This document shows, piece after piece, positions 1 to 10,751 of a stretch of 64,000 bases of DNA. Below the pieces are notes generated by a model. The model did not search any database. It was not told the origin of the DNA and worked only from the letters and a program-made list of their open reading frames with translations. The position numbers and the translations under genes are program-made. Source of the stretch: Liriodendron chinense (taxonomy: Eukaryota > Streptophyta > Magnoliopsida > Magnoliales > Magnoliaceae); assembly GCA_003013855.2 (NCBI GenBank), contig ML058338.1, forward strand, positions 1 through 64,000. Reading direction: 5' to 3'. Numbering within the stretch: the first letter of the stretch is position 1; the number at the start of each line of letters is the position of its first letter.

Positions 1-61
1 CCATAACAACAATATTTGGCCATTGATAAATAAAAAATAATAATTAATTATTTATTTTTAG

Positions 62-132
62 GCATATAAGCTACAATGGCTTCAAGGGTTTGCTTCCAGG
101 TGAGCTGGGGAAATCGCCAAGTCTGCAACAAC
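62..132 (+). pseudogene. LRR exon remnant A, unit copy 1
   Basis: AG acceptor at 60-61. The LRR reading is open (YNGFKGLLPGELGK) but the exon is 71 bases, and the GTAAGT donor of the intact relatives has become GTCTGAG. Splicing here would shift the frame. Confidence 0.7.
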
Positions 133-511
133 GTCTGAGTTCTGTTTTTCTTTTTCTTTTCTTTTTTTTTTTTTTTTTTTAAATTACTCTTCTTCAAAAA
201 TGCCATATGATGTTTGGAATTTTGAATTTGCCACCTATCTTAGTAGTTATTATTACAAGGTAGTTTTATTTTCATCTATGTCCTTTTTAGAAGGTTTTAA
301 GTCCAACCAGTTGGACCCTTTGTTATTGTCTACCCAGCGATGTTTTTCCAACCTATAACGTTCGTACATCTAAACTTTCCGATAGGTTGGCACCACCATG
401 AGCATAGCCTTGTATGAAAATCAGTCCATCCACTCATTATGTGGGCTAGATCATAATAGTAATTTTTAGTCATGGATAAATAACAATATATAATTAATTA
501 TTTATTTTTTG

Positions 512-582
512 GTATATAAGCAGCAACATTACTTCAGTTTGCTCCCACGTGTACTTGGGAATTTGGCAAGTCTGCAACAACT
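512..582 (+). pseudogene. LRR exon remnant B, unit copy 1
   Basis: The acceptor dinucleotide is TG instead of AG, the donor GT has become AT, and one base is missing (71 instead of 72). It is recognisable by the SLLPRVLGNLASLQQ core. It is an exon fossil. Confidence 0.7.
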
Positions 583-973
583 ATTGAGTTCTGTTTTTTT
601 TTTTTTTTTTTTTTTTTCTTTTTTTTCTTTTTTAATTAATTGTTCTTCGTCAAAATTGCCATATGATGTGTTTGTGATTTCGAATTTGCCACCAAATTCG
701 TACTGATTAATATATAGTAGGTTTTATTTTATCTTTCGTTTTGTTTTGTGAAGGTTTCATGTCCAACTGGTTGGACGATAAGTTACTGTTCACCCACCCA
801 GTGATTTACTTCCAACCTATCATGTTCCTGCGACTCATCCAACCCTTTTAATAGGCAGGCTCTGCCATGAGGATAGCCCTGTACAAAAATCATTGCCATC
901 CACTCATTATGTGGATAACAATAATTTTTAGCTATTAATAAATAATAAAATGTAATTAATTATTTCTTTTCAG

Positions 974-1042
974 GAATATAAGCAACAATATGTTAGAAGG
1001 TTTCATCCCACCTTAGCGGGGGATTTTGTTGTGTAAAACAAG
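974..1042 (+). pseudogene. LRR exon remnant C, unit copy 1
   Basis: The CAG acceptor is intact (971-973), but the LRR frame (NNMLEGFIPP) runs into a TAG stop and no consensus donor follows the decayed 3' part. The right end is approximate. Confidence 0.6.
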
Positions 1043-1389
1043 CTCTGGCATTTTTTTTTTTTAAATTCTATATAATTTTTCTTCTTAAAAAATGTCATGG
1101 GTGCGTTTGGAATTTTGAATTTGCCAGCTAGCATTTTTATTTCCTATTTGTCCTTTTTGAGAAGGCTATCCGTCCAACCAATTGGACCATACGTTACTAT
1201 CAGCCTAATGATTTATTTCCAACCTATCATGTCTATATGACATCCAACCCTTCCAATAGTTGAGCTCCACCATGGGGATAGCCTTGTAGGAAAATCATTC
1301 CATTTCACTCATTAGGTGGGTGAGACCATAACAACAGTTTTTTTTTGCCATTAATAGATAATAAAATATAATTAATGATTTATTCTCAG

Positions 1390-1461
1390 GGATGTAAGCT
1401 ACAATCGCTTGAATGGTTCACTCCCACCTGAGATGGGGAATTTGTCAAATCTGCAACAACT
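1390..1461 (+). CDS. LRR exon D, unit copy 1 (intact)
   Basis: 72-base phase 2-2 exon between a TCTCAG acceptor and a GTAAGT donor. It encodes one 24-residue LRR (DVSYNRLNGSLPPEMGNLSN core) with no stop. Because the exon is phase-symmetric it could be included or skipped without changing frame. Whether it is transcribed is unknown. Confidence 0.65.
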
Positions 1462-1833
1462 GTAAGTTCTGACCTTTTTTATGTTTTATAATTTCATTTA
1501 AATATACTTCTCCAAAAAAGTCATGGATATGTCTGGAAGTTTGAATTTGCCAAACAAGTTGGTAGTGATTAATACGCAACATTTTTATTTTCTTCTGTTA
1601 ATTCCTGGGAAGGTTTAAAGTCCAACTCATTGGACTGTAAATTTCTGTCCACCAGTGAATTATTTCCATCCTATAATATCCACATGACATCCAACCTTTC
1701 CAAGAGGTTGGCCCCACCATGAGGATAACCTTGTATGAAAATCATTCCCATCCACTCATTAGGTGGGCTAGATCCTTACAACAATTTCAAGCCATTGATA
1801 AATAACAAAATATAGTTAATTATTTATTTTCAA

Positions 1834-1872
1834 AAATATAAGCTACAATATTTTCAGAGGTTCCTAACAACA
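1834..1872 (+). pseudogene. LRR exon remnant E, unit copy 1
   Basis: The acceptor has decayed to CAA and about half of the exon is deleted (39 bases left). A GTAAGT donor survives. Confidence 0.6.
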
Positions 1873-2243
1873 GTAAGTATTGAGTTTTTTTTCTTTTTTC
1901 AATTCTATTTAATTATTCTACTTCCGAAATGCCATAAGATGTGCTTGGAATTTTGAATTTGCCACCTGACTTAGTCGTGGTTATTATGTAGTAGTTTTAT
2001 TTTATCCTTTTTCCCTTTTAAGCAGGTTTCAAGTTCACCTAGTTGTACCATAAGTTACTATCCAGTGAAATATTTCCAACCTATCATGTCCGTGTGACAT
2101 CAATCTATTCCGATGGGTTGGCTCCACCATAAGGATTGCATTGTATAAAATCATTCCCATCCCACTCATTAGATGGGATTGACTGTAACAACAATTTTCA
2201 GCCACTGATAAATAACAAATATAATTAATTAATTATTTTCAAG

Positions 2244-2308
2244 AATTCTAGTAGGAATGCCTTCAAGGGTTTGCTCCCACCTGGGAATCTGTCAAGCCAT
2301 CAACAATT
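2244..2308 (+). pseudogene. LRR exon remnant F, unit copy 1
   Basis: AG acceptor at 2242-2243 and GTAAGT donor are present, but the exon is 65 bases (the segment before GNLSS is deleted), so inclusion would shift the frame. Confidence 0.6.
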
Positions 2309-2682
2309 GTAAGTTCTAACTTTTTCTTTTATTATTTAAATTCTATTTAATTATTCTACTTCAAAAACACCAAGGATGTATTTGGAATTTTGAATTTTCC
2401 AACCACCTCAGTAGTAGCCAATATGCGGCATTTTTATTTTCATCTTTTCTCTTTGAGAAGGTTTCTAGTTCAACCAATTGGGCCATAAGTTGCTGTCCAC
2501 CCGGTGAATTATTTCCAACCTATCATGTCTGTATGACATCAAACCAATCGGATAGGTTGGCTCCACCATGAGGATAGCCTTTATGAAAACCATTCCCATT
2601 TGACTCATTAGGTGGGCCAGATCATAACAATAAATTTTAGCCATTGATAAATAACAAAATATAATTAATTATTTATTTTCAG

Positions 2683-2754
2683 GCGTATAAGTGGCAATAG
2701 CTTCGATGGTTCGCTCCCACCTGAGATGGGGAATTTGTCAAGTCTGCAACAACT
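2683..2754 (+). CDS. LRR exon G, unit copy 1 (intact)
   Basis: 72-base phase 2-2 exon with TTTTCAG acceptor and GTAAGT donor. Its open LRR has core RISGNSFDGSLPPEMGNLSS. It is one of four array exons that could still be spliced in frame. Confidence 0.65.
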
Positions 2755-3095
2755 GTAAGTTCAGTTTGTTTTTAATATTTTATTTAATTATTCTTCTTAA
2801 AACATGCCAAGGATGTGTTTGGAATTTTGAATTTGTCAACCAATTTGACAGTGATTAACATGCAGCAAGGTTTCAAGTCCAACCAGTTCGACCATGAGTT
2901 TCTATCCACCCAGTGAATTATTTCCATCCTATCTTAATTGTCCGCATGACATCCAACCTTCCCAATAGATTGGCTCAACCATGAGGATAGCCTTGTATGA
3001 AAATCATTCCCATCCACTCATTCGGTGGGCCAGGCCATAACAACAATATTTGGCCATTGATAAATAAAAAATAATAATTAATTATTTATTTTTAG

Positions 3096-3166
3096 GCATA
3101 TAAGCTACAATGGCTTCAAGGGTTTGCTTCCAGGTGAGCTGGGGAAATCGCCAAGTCTGCAACAAC
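3096..3166 (+). pseudogene. LRR exon remnant A, unit copy 2
   Basis: Same lesions as the exon at 62-132: 71 bases and a changed donor. The shared lesions show they predate duplication of the 3.0 kb unit. Confidence 0.7.
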
Positions 3167-3545
3167 GTCTGAGTTCTGTTTTTCTTTTTCTTTTCTTTTT
3201 TTTTTTTTTTTTTAAATTACTCTTCTTCAAAAATGCCATATGATGTTTGGAATTTTGAATTTGCCACCTATCTTAGTAGTTATTATTACAAGGTAGTTTT
3301 ATTTTCATCTATGTCCTTTTTAGAAGGTTTTCAGTCCAACCAGTTGGACCCTTTGTTATTGTCTACCCAGCGATGTTTTTCCAACCTATAACGTTCGTAC
3401 ATCTAAACTTTCCGATAGGTTGGCACCACCATGAGCATAGCCTTGTATGAAAATCAGTCCCATCCACTCATTATGTGGGCTAGATCATAATAGTAATTTT
3501 TAGTCATGGATAAATAACAATATATAATTAATTATTTATTTTTTG

Positions 3546-3617
3546 GTATATAAGCAGCAACATTTACTTCAGTTTGCTCCCACGTGTACTTGGGAATTTG
3601 GCATGTCTGCAACAACT
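3546..3617 (+). pseudogene. LRR exon remnant B, unit copy 2
   Basis: Full 72 bases, but the acceptor is GG (TTTTGG) and the donor is ATTGAG. Compare 6555-6626, where the acceptor is still CAG. Confidence 0.7.
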
Positions 3618-3999
3618 ATTGAGTTCTGTTTTTTTTTTTTTTCTTTTATTTCTTTTTTAATTAATTGTTCTTCGTCAAAATTGCCATATGATGTGTTTGT
3701 GATTTCGAATTTGCCACCAAATTCGTACTGATTAATATATAGTAGGTTTTATTTTATCTTTCGTTTTTGTTTTGTGAAGGTTTCATGTCCAACTGGTTGG
3801 ACGATAAGTTACTGTTCACCCACCCAGTGATTTACTTCCAACCTATCATGTTCCTGCGACTCATCCAACCCTTTTAATAGGCAGGCTCTGCCATGAGGAT
3901 AGCCCTGTACAAAAATCATTGCCATCCACTCATTATGTGGATAACAATAATTTTTAGCTATTAATAAATAATAAAATGTAATTAATTATTTCTTTTCAG

Positions 4000-4068
4000 G
4001 AATATAAGCAACAATATGTTAGAAGGTTTCATCCCACCTTAGCGGGGGATTTTGTTGTGTAAAACAAG
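4000..4068 (+). pseudogene. LRR exon remnant C, unit copy 2
   Basis: CAG acceptor, then the same in-frame TAG stop and missing donor as at 974. Confidence 0.6.
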
Positions 4069-4408
4069 CTCTGGCATTTTTTTTTTTAAATTCTATATAA
4101 TTTTTCTTCTTAAAAAATGTCATGGGTGCGTTTGGAATTTTGAATTTGCCAGCTAGCATTTTTATTTCCTATTTGTCCTTTTTGAGAAGGCTATCCGTCC
4201 AACCAATTGGACCATACGTTACTATCAGCCTAATGATTTATTTCCAACCTATCATGTCTATATGACATCCAACCCTTCCAATAGTTGAGCTCCACCATGG
4301 GGATAGCCTTGTAGGAAAATCATTCCATTTCACTCATTAGGTGGGTGAGACCATAACAACAGTTTCTTTTTGCCATTAATAGATAATAAAATATAATTAA
4401 TGATTTAG

Positions 4409-4480
4409 GGATGTAAGCTACAATCGCTTGAATGGTTCACTCCCACCTGAGATGGGGAATTTGTCAAATCTGCAACAACT
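4409..4480 (+). CDS. LRR exon D, unit copy 2 (intact, shortened acceptor region)
   Basis: 72-base open LRR exon with GTAAGT donor. A six-base loss just upstream removed part of the pyrimidine tract, leaving GATTTAG as acceptor, so splicing may be weaker than at 1390. Confidence 0.55.
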
Positions 4481-4852
4481 GTAAGTTCTGACCTTTTTTA
4501 TTTTTTATAATTTCATTTAAATATACTTCTCCAAAAAAGTCATGGATATGTCTGGAAGTTTGAATTTGCCAAACAAGTTGGTAGTGATTAATACGCAACA
4601 TTTTTATTTTCTTCTGTTAATTCCTGGGAAGGTTTAAAGTCCAACTCATTGGACTGTAAATTTCTGTCCACCAGTGAATTATTTCCATCCTATAATATCC
4701 ACATGACATCCAACCTTTCCACGAGGTTGGCCCCACCATGAGGATAACCTTGTATGAAAATCATTCCCATCCACTCATTAGGTGGGCTAGATCCTTACAA
4801 CAATTTCAAGCCATTGATAAATAACAAAATATAGTTAATTATTTATTTTCAA

Positions 4853-4891
4853 AAATATAAGCTACAATATTTTCAGAGGTTCCTAACAACA
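4853..4891 (+). pseudogene. LRR exon remnant E, unit copy 2
   Basis: 39-base deleted exon with CAA in place of the CAG acceptor, as at 1834. Confidence 0.6.
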
Positions 4892-5262
4892 GTAAGTATT
4901 GAGTTTTTTTTCTTTTTTCAATTCTATTTAATTATTCTACTTCCGAAATGCCATAAGCTGTTCTTGGAATTTTGAATTTGCCACCTGACTTAGTCGTGGT
5001 TATTATGTAGTAGTTTTATTTTATCCTTTTTCCCTTTTAAGCAGGTTTCAAGTTCACCTAGTTGTACCATAAGTTACTATCCAGTGAAATATTTCCAACC
5101 TATCATGTCCGTGTGACATCAATCTATTCCGATGGGTTGGCTCCACCATAAGGATTGCATTGTATAAAATCATTCCCATCCCACTCATTAGATGGGATTG
5201 ACTGTAACAACAATTTTCAGCCACTGATAAATAACAAATATAATTAATTAATTATTTTCAAG

Positions 5263-5327
5263 AATTCTAGTAGGAATGCCTTCAAGGGTTTGCTCCCACC
5301 TGGGAATCTGTCAAGCCATCAACAACT
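5263..5327 (+). pseudogene. LRR exon remnant F, unit copy 2
   Basis: 65-base frame-shifting exon with AG acceptor and GTAAGT donor, as at 2244. Confidence 0.6.
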
Positions 5328-5701
5328 GTAAGTTCTAACTTTTTCTTTTATTATTTAAATTCTATTTAATTATTCTACTTCAAAAACACCAAGGATGTAT
5401 TTGGAATTTTGAATTTTCCAACCACCTCAGTAGTAGCCAATATGCGGCATTTTTATTTTCATCTTTTCTCTTTGAGAAGGTTTCTAGTTCAACCAATTGG
5501 GCCATAAGTTGCTGTCGACCTGGTGAATTATTTCCAACCTATCATGTCTGTATGACATCAAACCAATCGGATAGGTTGGCTCCACCATGAGGATAGCCTT
5601 TATGAAAACCATTCCCATTTGACTCATTAGGTGGGCCAGATCATAACAATAAATTTTAGCCATTGATAAATAACAAAATATAATTAATTATTTATTTTCA
5701 G

Positions 5702-5764
5702 GCGTATAAGTGGCAATAGCTTCGATGGTTCGCTCCCACCTGAGATCTCAAGTCTGCAACAACT
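5702..5764 (+). CDS. LRR exon G, unit copy 2 (9-base deletion, GC donor)
   Basis: 63 bases. A nine-base in-frame loss removes most of the MGN motif after PPE. The donor is GCAAGT, a rare but functional GC-AG type. The frame is open and inclusion would keep phase. It differs from 2683-2754, so the two 3.0 kb units have begun to diverge. Confidence 0.5.
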
Positions 5765-6101
5765 GCAAGTTCAGTTTTTTTTTAATATTTTATTTAATTA
5801 TTCTTCTTAAAACATGCCAAGGATGTGTTTGGAATTTTGAATTTGTCAACCAACCTGACAGTGATTAACATGCAGCAAGGTTTCAAGTCCAACCAGTTCG
5901 ACCATGAGTTGCTATCCACCCAGTGAATCATTTCCATCCTATCTTGTCCGCATGACATCCAACCTTCCCAATAGATTGGCTCAACCATGAGGATAGCCTT
6001 GTATGAAAATCATTCCCATCCACTCATTAGGTGGGCCAGGCCATAACAACAATATTTGGCCATTGATAAATAAAAAATAATTATTATTTATTTATTTTTA
6101 G

Positions 6102-6172
6102 GCATATAAGCTACAATGGCTTCAAGGGTTTGCTTCCAGGTGAGCTGGGGAAATCGCCAAGTCTGCAACAAC
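6102..6172 (+). pseudogene. LRR exon remnant A, unit copy 3
   Basis: Third copy of the 71-base exon with the changed donor, AG acceptor at 6100-6101. Confidence 0.7.
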
Positions 6173-6190
6173 GTCTGAGTTCTGTTTTTC

Positions 6191-6222
<32 letters not shown>

Positions 6223-6554
6223 AAATTACTCTTCTTCAAAAATGCCATATGATGTTTGGAATTTTGAATTTGCCACCTATCTTAGTAGTTATTATTACAA
6301 GGTAGTTTTATTTTCATCTATGTCCTTTTTAGAAGGTTTTCAGTCCAACCAGTTGGACCCTTTGTTATTGTCTACCCAGCGATGTTTTTCCAACCTATAA
6401 CGTTCGTACATCTAAACTTTCCGGTAGGTTGGCACCACCATGAGCATAACCTTGTATGAAAATCAGTCCCATCCACTCATTATGTGGGCTAGATCATAAT
6501 AATAATTTTTTGTCATGGATAAATAACAAAATATAATTAATTATTTATTTTCAG

Positions 6555-6626
6555 GTATATAAGCAGCAACATTTACTTCAGTTTGCTCCCACGTGTACTT
6601 GGGAATTTGGCAAGTCTGCAACAACT
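6555..6626 (+). pseudogene. LRR exon remnant B, unit copy 3
   Basis: The CAG acceptor is intact here and the 72-base frame is open (SLLPRVLGNLASLQQ core), but the donor is ATTGAG. It preserves the acceptor lost at 512 and 3546 and ends the array. Confidence 0.65.
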
Positions 6627-6862
6627 ATTGAGTTCTGTTTATTTATTTATTTATTTTTATTTCTTTTTTAATTCTATGTAATTGTTCTTCGTCAAAATTG
6701 CCATATGATGTGTTTGTGATTTCGAATTTGCCACCAAATTTGTACTGATTAATATGTAGTAGGTTTTATTTTATCTTTCATTTTTGTTTTGTGAAGGTTT
6801 CACGTCCAACTGGTTGGACTATAAGTTACTGTTCACCCAGTGAATTACTTCCAACCTTTCAT

Positions 6863-7307
6863 GTGTTAAAGATGAAGCCCGATTCTGTATTTGGGTTATA
6901 AATAACGCATCCTCAAAAAGCATAATGAAGCCTATCTCTTCGATCTTCAATAAGCATTGCTAAATCATTGGCCCCCAACATCTCTGGCAATGAGTCACCA
7001 TGAATTCAAAGCTTGTTATCTTTTTCTGCAAGGATAGAATAACAGTATGGAAAACTACAAAAAATGCGTTCGGAAAGAAGAGTAAAAATGGTAAGTTGGA
7101 AAATGTATTTTGCAGGGGAGTAAATAGTTGCTAGAATGAGTTTGGACCCTTTATTTTACAGTCACATGGGCTCTGACCGTTTGACAAATGTAACTCATTT
7201 GACAGATACTTTCCATCTGCTGAGATGATTTGAGAGCATTCCTCTAGCTGTTAATCGCACAAGAAATATCTACAATAGGATTCATGATCTATACCTGCTT
7301 TTCACAG
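6863..7307 (+). other. Intron segment shared with the downstream gene
   Basis: This stretch resembles about 24950-25324: the same order of TCGATCTTCAA-, CAAGGATAGAA- and GGAAAACTACAAAA-containing blocks, then the next LRR exon. It shows that the upstream block is a duplicate of the downstream gene segment. I see no gene in it. Confidence 0.7.
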
Positions 7308-7379
7308 ATACATGGATAGGAGTGGGCTAAGCGGCGAGATTCCTTCAACATTTGCTATCTTGAGAAACATGAAGATCTT
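7308..7379 (+). CDS. LRR exon of the upstream partial copy (SGLSGEIPSTFA type)
   Basis: 72-base phase 2-2 exon after CACAG and before GTAAGA. Its core RSGLSGEIPSTFAILRN matches the LRR that follows the amplified exon in LRR-VIII-2 kinases, and it is the paralogue of 25325-25396. It is open and splice-competent. Confidence 0.75.
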
Positions 7380-7673
7380 GTAAGAGCTTATGATTATACG
7401 ACGCATGACTCATGGTGCACATCCAATGGGCATTAAAATGGAAAAATTCACAATGGTCTGAATTCAACAGACTAGTGCCCATTATCCAGAGCTTAGGATC
7501 GTTGTTATCCAAAGCTTAGGATTGTTGGATCAATCTGATTTGGGGGTTATGACCATTTAATGTGGGCCCCATGATTTCGGACAGTTCAATTTTTGTTAAT
7601 TATATGGCATGTCTATCGTTTCTGATCTCTTAATTTATTAATATTTATGATGGAAAATCTGATTGGATTTCAG
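7380..7673 (+). other. Intron of the upstream copy
   Basis: It matches the intron 25397-25688 in several blocks, for example the CCATTATCCAGAGCTTAGGA segment. No separate gene is seen. Confidence 0.6.
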
Positions 7674-7739
7674 GTCGGCATCTGATAGCCAGTTGACAAA
7701 GATACCTGATTTCATTGGGAGTTGGAACCTTACCGAATT
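7674..7739 (+). CDS. LRR exon of the upstream partial copy (SASD..IPDFIGSW type)
   Basis: 66-base phase 2-2 exon between TTTCAG and GTAAGC, core SASDSQLTKIPDFIGSW. The paralogue at 25689-25757 is 69 bases, and the three-base loss here removes the LRR glycine. The next exon downstream in the same phase is 15766, which in family order should precede this one. That points to an intragenic tandem duplication. Confidence 0.7.
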
Positions 7740-7807
7740 GTAAGCTATACTTACGGCTCTTAAAGTCCTATCTTCTCATTTTGTATGTATGGGATTGCAT
7801 AACAAGG

Positions 7808-8358
7808 CGTTGAAATCAGACCCTTAAAATCTATGCAGCAACAAGGGCCTTCGGCCGACCGACCAGTCAGGGTCGACCAGCCGAATTATTAGATCTTTGG
7901 ACAGTGACTCTGAGGACAGGTTTAGGCCTGTTCGCCTGACTGGTTTTGGTGGTCGGCCGGCCGATGATCAGGTCGACCAGCCGATAGTTTCGGTTTCTAG
8001 GTCGGTTTGTTGCGCAATTTTACGTAATATGTTTTAATTCTGATTTTTATGCTATAAAAGGGGTGTAATGCTTGATTAGGGCATTACCCAAAAAGGTGTT
8101 GGGTATCCTAGAGGGATTGAGAGAGTTCTAGGGTGAGAGAAAAGAGCTTGGGTTTTCTCTTATGGGGCTGAGATCAGGGTTTTGAGTGTTCTTCGTTTTC
8201 TTGTAACTTCTGATATCATAGTTGATCACTTTGTGCTGTGGGTTTTTACCCATGAGGGGTTTTCCTACGTTAAATTCGGATTGTCTTCTCTTGCTTTGTC
8301 AATTTGCTTGTTGTATTATGATTGCTTTATGTGATTCGCTTCCGCGGGATTCCCAACA
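7808..8358 (+). repeat. 5' LTR of element A
   Basis: 551 bases, ending CCCAACA. It contains a palindrome-rich block (7851-7998) and a TATAAAAG box at 8053-8060. Confidence 0.9.
7851..7998. promoter_or_regulatory. Palindrome cluster upstream of TATA, 5' LTR of A
   Basis: Repeated GGCCGACCGACC-, GGTCGACCAGCC- and GGTCGGCCGGCC-like words lie 55-200 bases before TATAAAAG at 8053. Function is unknown, and CCGAC resembles the core of DRE sites. Confidence 0.55.
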
Positions 8359-8360
8359 AG

Positions 8361-8372
8361 TGGTATCAGAGC
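8361..8372 (+). promoter_or_regulatory. Primer binding site of element A
   Basis: TGGTATCAGAGC, complementary to the 3' end of initiator methionine tRNA, lies two bases after the 5' LTR. Confidence 0.9.
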
Positions 8373-8660
8373 GAACATTGGGCGCTAGAAAGAATCTGAG
8401 ACAAGGCATCAATGGCGTCAGACATGAGATTTGACATAAAAAATACTCCGAAAAAAAACAACTTTGAGCTTCGGAAGGTTAAGATGAAGGACCTAGTAGT
8501 TCAGCAAGGATTGGAAGAAGCACTCGTTGGAAAGCGACCGGAGACTACGAAAGAAGAAGAGTGAAAGAAAGTGGATCAAAAAGCTATGATCTCAATCTAG
8601 TTGTGCATAACGTATGAGGTCCTGTACAACATCATGAGGGAAAAGACTGCAGCTGATACA

Positions 8661-9303
8661 TGTTGGGAAAATCGGCCCGCAATGGAAGCAAACCAAACAC
8701 ACAAAGTATGGAATTAAATGAGCAACACAATCCAATCAATCACACTCAGAATCAACCACGCAGAAACAATCCATTTTAACACGGAAAACCCCCCTCTTGG
8801 GTAAAAAAAAAAAAAAAACTATGTCACAAATCGAATCTATTATGAATCAAAAGATTACAGAGATAAACAACCCACAAGCAAGGAACCCAAGAGAAAACTC
8901 AAACTCTCTCTCTCACAAAACGCTCTCCACACACCCTAATACAATTAGAAAGCCCTGGACACCTTAGGATACCCTCTATTCCCGGTTACAACCCCCTTTT
9001 ATAGAGGAAATTTTGAAATTAAAAACATCTGACGCAAATTTGTGTAGCCATGCAAATCACTACCACCGCTGATGACCGTTCATAGCCCCCTACCGACCGG
9101 TCGTGAGTAGCTAGGAAGAGTCCAGTGAGATCTCTTCAAAATTCGACCCATCCGGCCTCAAGAACCAACTGGTCTTGGTTGGTCGCAGAACACCTGGCGA
9201 CCAGTCGCAGACCACTCTAAACGATCATCAGGACCTCAAAACTGTCCAGTGCCTAAACTATTCTCAAGGCCAATATTCGACTGGTTTGCAGACTCTATCA
9301 ACA
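8661..9303 (-). repeat. 3' LTR of element B
   Basis: 643 bases, TGTTGGGAAAATC start on the + strand. Minus-strand TATA box near 8997-9003, palindrome block at 9060-9292. It contains a poly-A run at 8802-8818. Confidence 0.88.
9060..9292. promoter_or_regulatory. Palindrome cluster upstream of TATA, 3' LTR of B
   Basis: CCGACCGGTCG and degraded variants lie upstream, in minus orientation, of the TATA box near 9000. Confidence 0.5.
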
Positions 9304-9550
9304 ATCTCCACCAAGGCTTTAAACGTCGAAAAAACATCCTTTCTTTCTTCATCATCTCAACTTCAACATATCTCCACCACTTCTCATGCCTCCATCAACT
9401 CTATTCTCGCAGTACTTTCACACCCCTTGTTGCTCTTCTTATGTAGCCCTTGGGCACATGCCACATACGAGTAACCGTGGATCCTGCTGTCGATCTCGCA
9501 GTTTCACCATGAAATGTGCTCCCGATAAATTTCTAAAGATGGTCACACCT

Positions 9551-10560
9551 CTATGCCTTCATCCACACAATTGCCCCCTTCATCACTTTACAATAGTGAT
9601 CGTGGTCGATGAACCTGCACCCAGTTACCTCGAGTGCACCAAGAGATATCACATTCTTCTTTAGCTTAGGAACATGCTTCACACCTTTCAGTATTCGTTC
9701 GATCCCATTGAACATCCTAATGCGCACCGTACCAATACCCACCACCTTGCAGGTGTAGACATCGCCCAAAAATACTGGTCTACCATCATTCGCTCTGTAT
9801 GTCATGAATGAACTCCAGTCAGGACATATGCGATATGATGCACCTAAATTCAAGAGCCCCTCTCCACCGAGAGACCACTTACCGGACACAATCAGTACAT
9901 TACAAATATCACACTCATCCTCCGTGGGTTTTGTGGGATTAACCCCCTCTCTAGAGGAATCTTCAGACTTCTCTTTATTTGTCTTGAGATTTTGACAATA
10001 CCCCTTCATGTGGCTTTCCTATCCACAATTCCAGCATCGTACCTTGGCCTTCTCTTTGCCCTTGGCTTTATACCCCATTCGTGAATATCCCCCATCGTGC
10101 TCAGAATTTCTTCCCCTCACAATCAGTGCTTCTGAGGAAGAATAAGAACTCACGTCACTGCTTTTCTTTCTCATCGCCTTTGACTAGAGTGATGAGATAA
10201 CGGTCTCAACGTTAATGATCTCCCTCCTTGCACACAAAGAGTCCTTGAATGACTCATATAAATCTGGAAGAGAATTTAATACGATGCATGCTTGATATTC
10301 GTCCTTCATTGGTTCATCTATCTCTACTAATTTCCAAATTAGCAAATTGAATGTGTTAATGTGGTCCTCCACATCCGCTCCCTCTACCATCCTCAGGTTA
10401 AATAACTTAAGCATAAAATACAGGCGATTATCTAGAGATTTCTTCGCATACACGTTCTCCAACTTCACTATCGTATCATCCGCAGTCTTCTCCTTCTTAG
10501 TGTGATAGAGGACGTCATCCTTCAGGCACAATAGGATTGAGGTTTTGACCTTCTTGTCAA
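9551..10560 (-). pseudogene. gag / protease / GAG-pre-integrase remnant of element B
   Basis: On the minus strand, 10531-10184 is a UBN2-type Gag stretch (LENVYAKKSLDNRLYFML, then EYQACIVLNSLPDLYESFKD). A zinc knuckle near 10050-10010 carries a stop. 10009-9551 (152 residues) has an aspartic-protease-like LNLGASYRICPDWSSF region, where the usual DSGAS aspartate is changed, and a GAG-pre-integrase-like NVISLGALEVTGC segment. No integrase or reverse transcriptase follows before the LTR at 9303. Confidence 0.8.
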
Positions 10561-10751
10561 GCTTTTTCCATTAATCCTCTTTCATAGTTTTAGGTCGCTT
10601 CTTCAAGCCCTTGCTGAATTAGGAGGGCTTCGATCTTCACCTTCCATAGTTTTTACCAGAGAGCTTCTCTATGTTGAATCTCGTGCTCGATGTCATGCGC
10701 TCATCTCCGATTTGAATTCCACAACCACCCAATGATAGCTCTGATACAACT

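Larger units (their letters stand above)
1..6862 (+). repeat. Higher-order tandem array of one LRR exon with its intron (7-mer unit x about 2.3)
   Basis: Sixteen monomers of about 400-460 bases each contain a 72-base LRR exon (or its remnant) plus flanking intron. Exon starts are 62, 512, 974, 1390, 1834, 2244, 2683, then 3096, 3546, 4000, 4409, 4853, 5263, 5702, then 6102 and 6555. Seven diverged monomers (A-G) make a 3.0 kb unit: position 1 matches 3035 and 6041. Whole units look nearly identical by eye while monomers within a unit are clearly diverged, as in a higher-order repeat. The intron part keeps a common core with a GGTTTCAAGTCCAACCAGTT-like stretch and an AT-rich acceptor region. 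A single-copy relative of this intron lies at about 23850-24100, after the equivalent exon of the downstream gene. Homology stops near 6863. The array may extend left of the window. Confidence 0.9.

Noticed and set aside
1..6862. CRISPR-like or satellite explanation for the regular repeats
   Set aside because: Period, exon content, splice sites and eukaryotic context show duplicated exon-intron units. There are no short conserved direct repeats with unique spacers.
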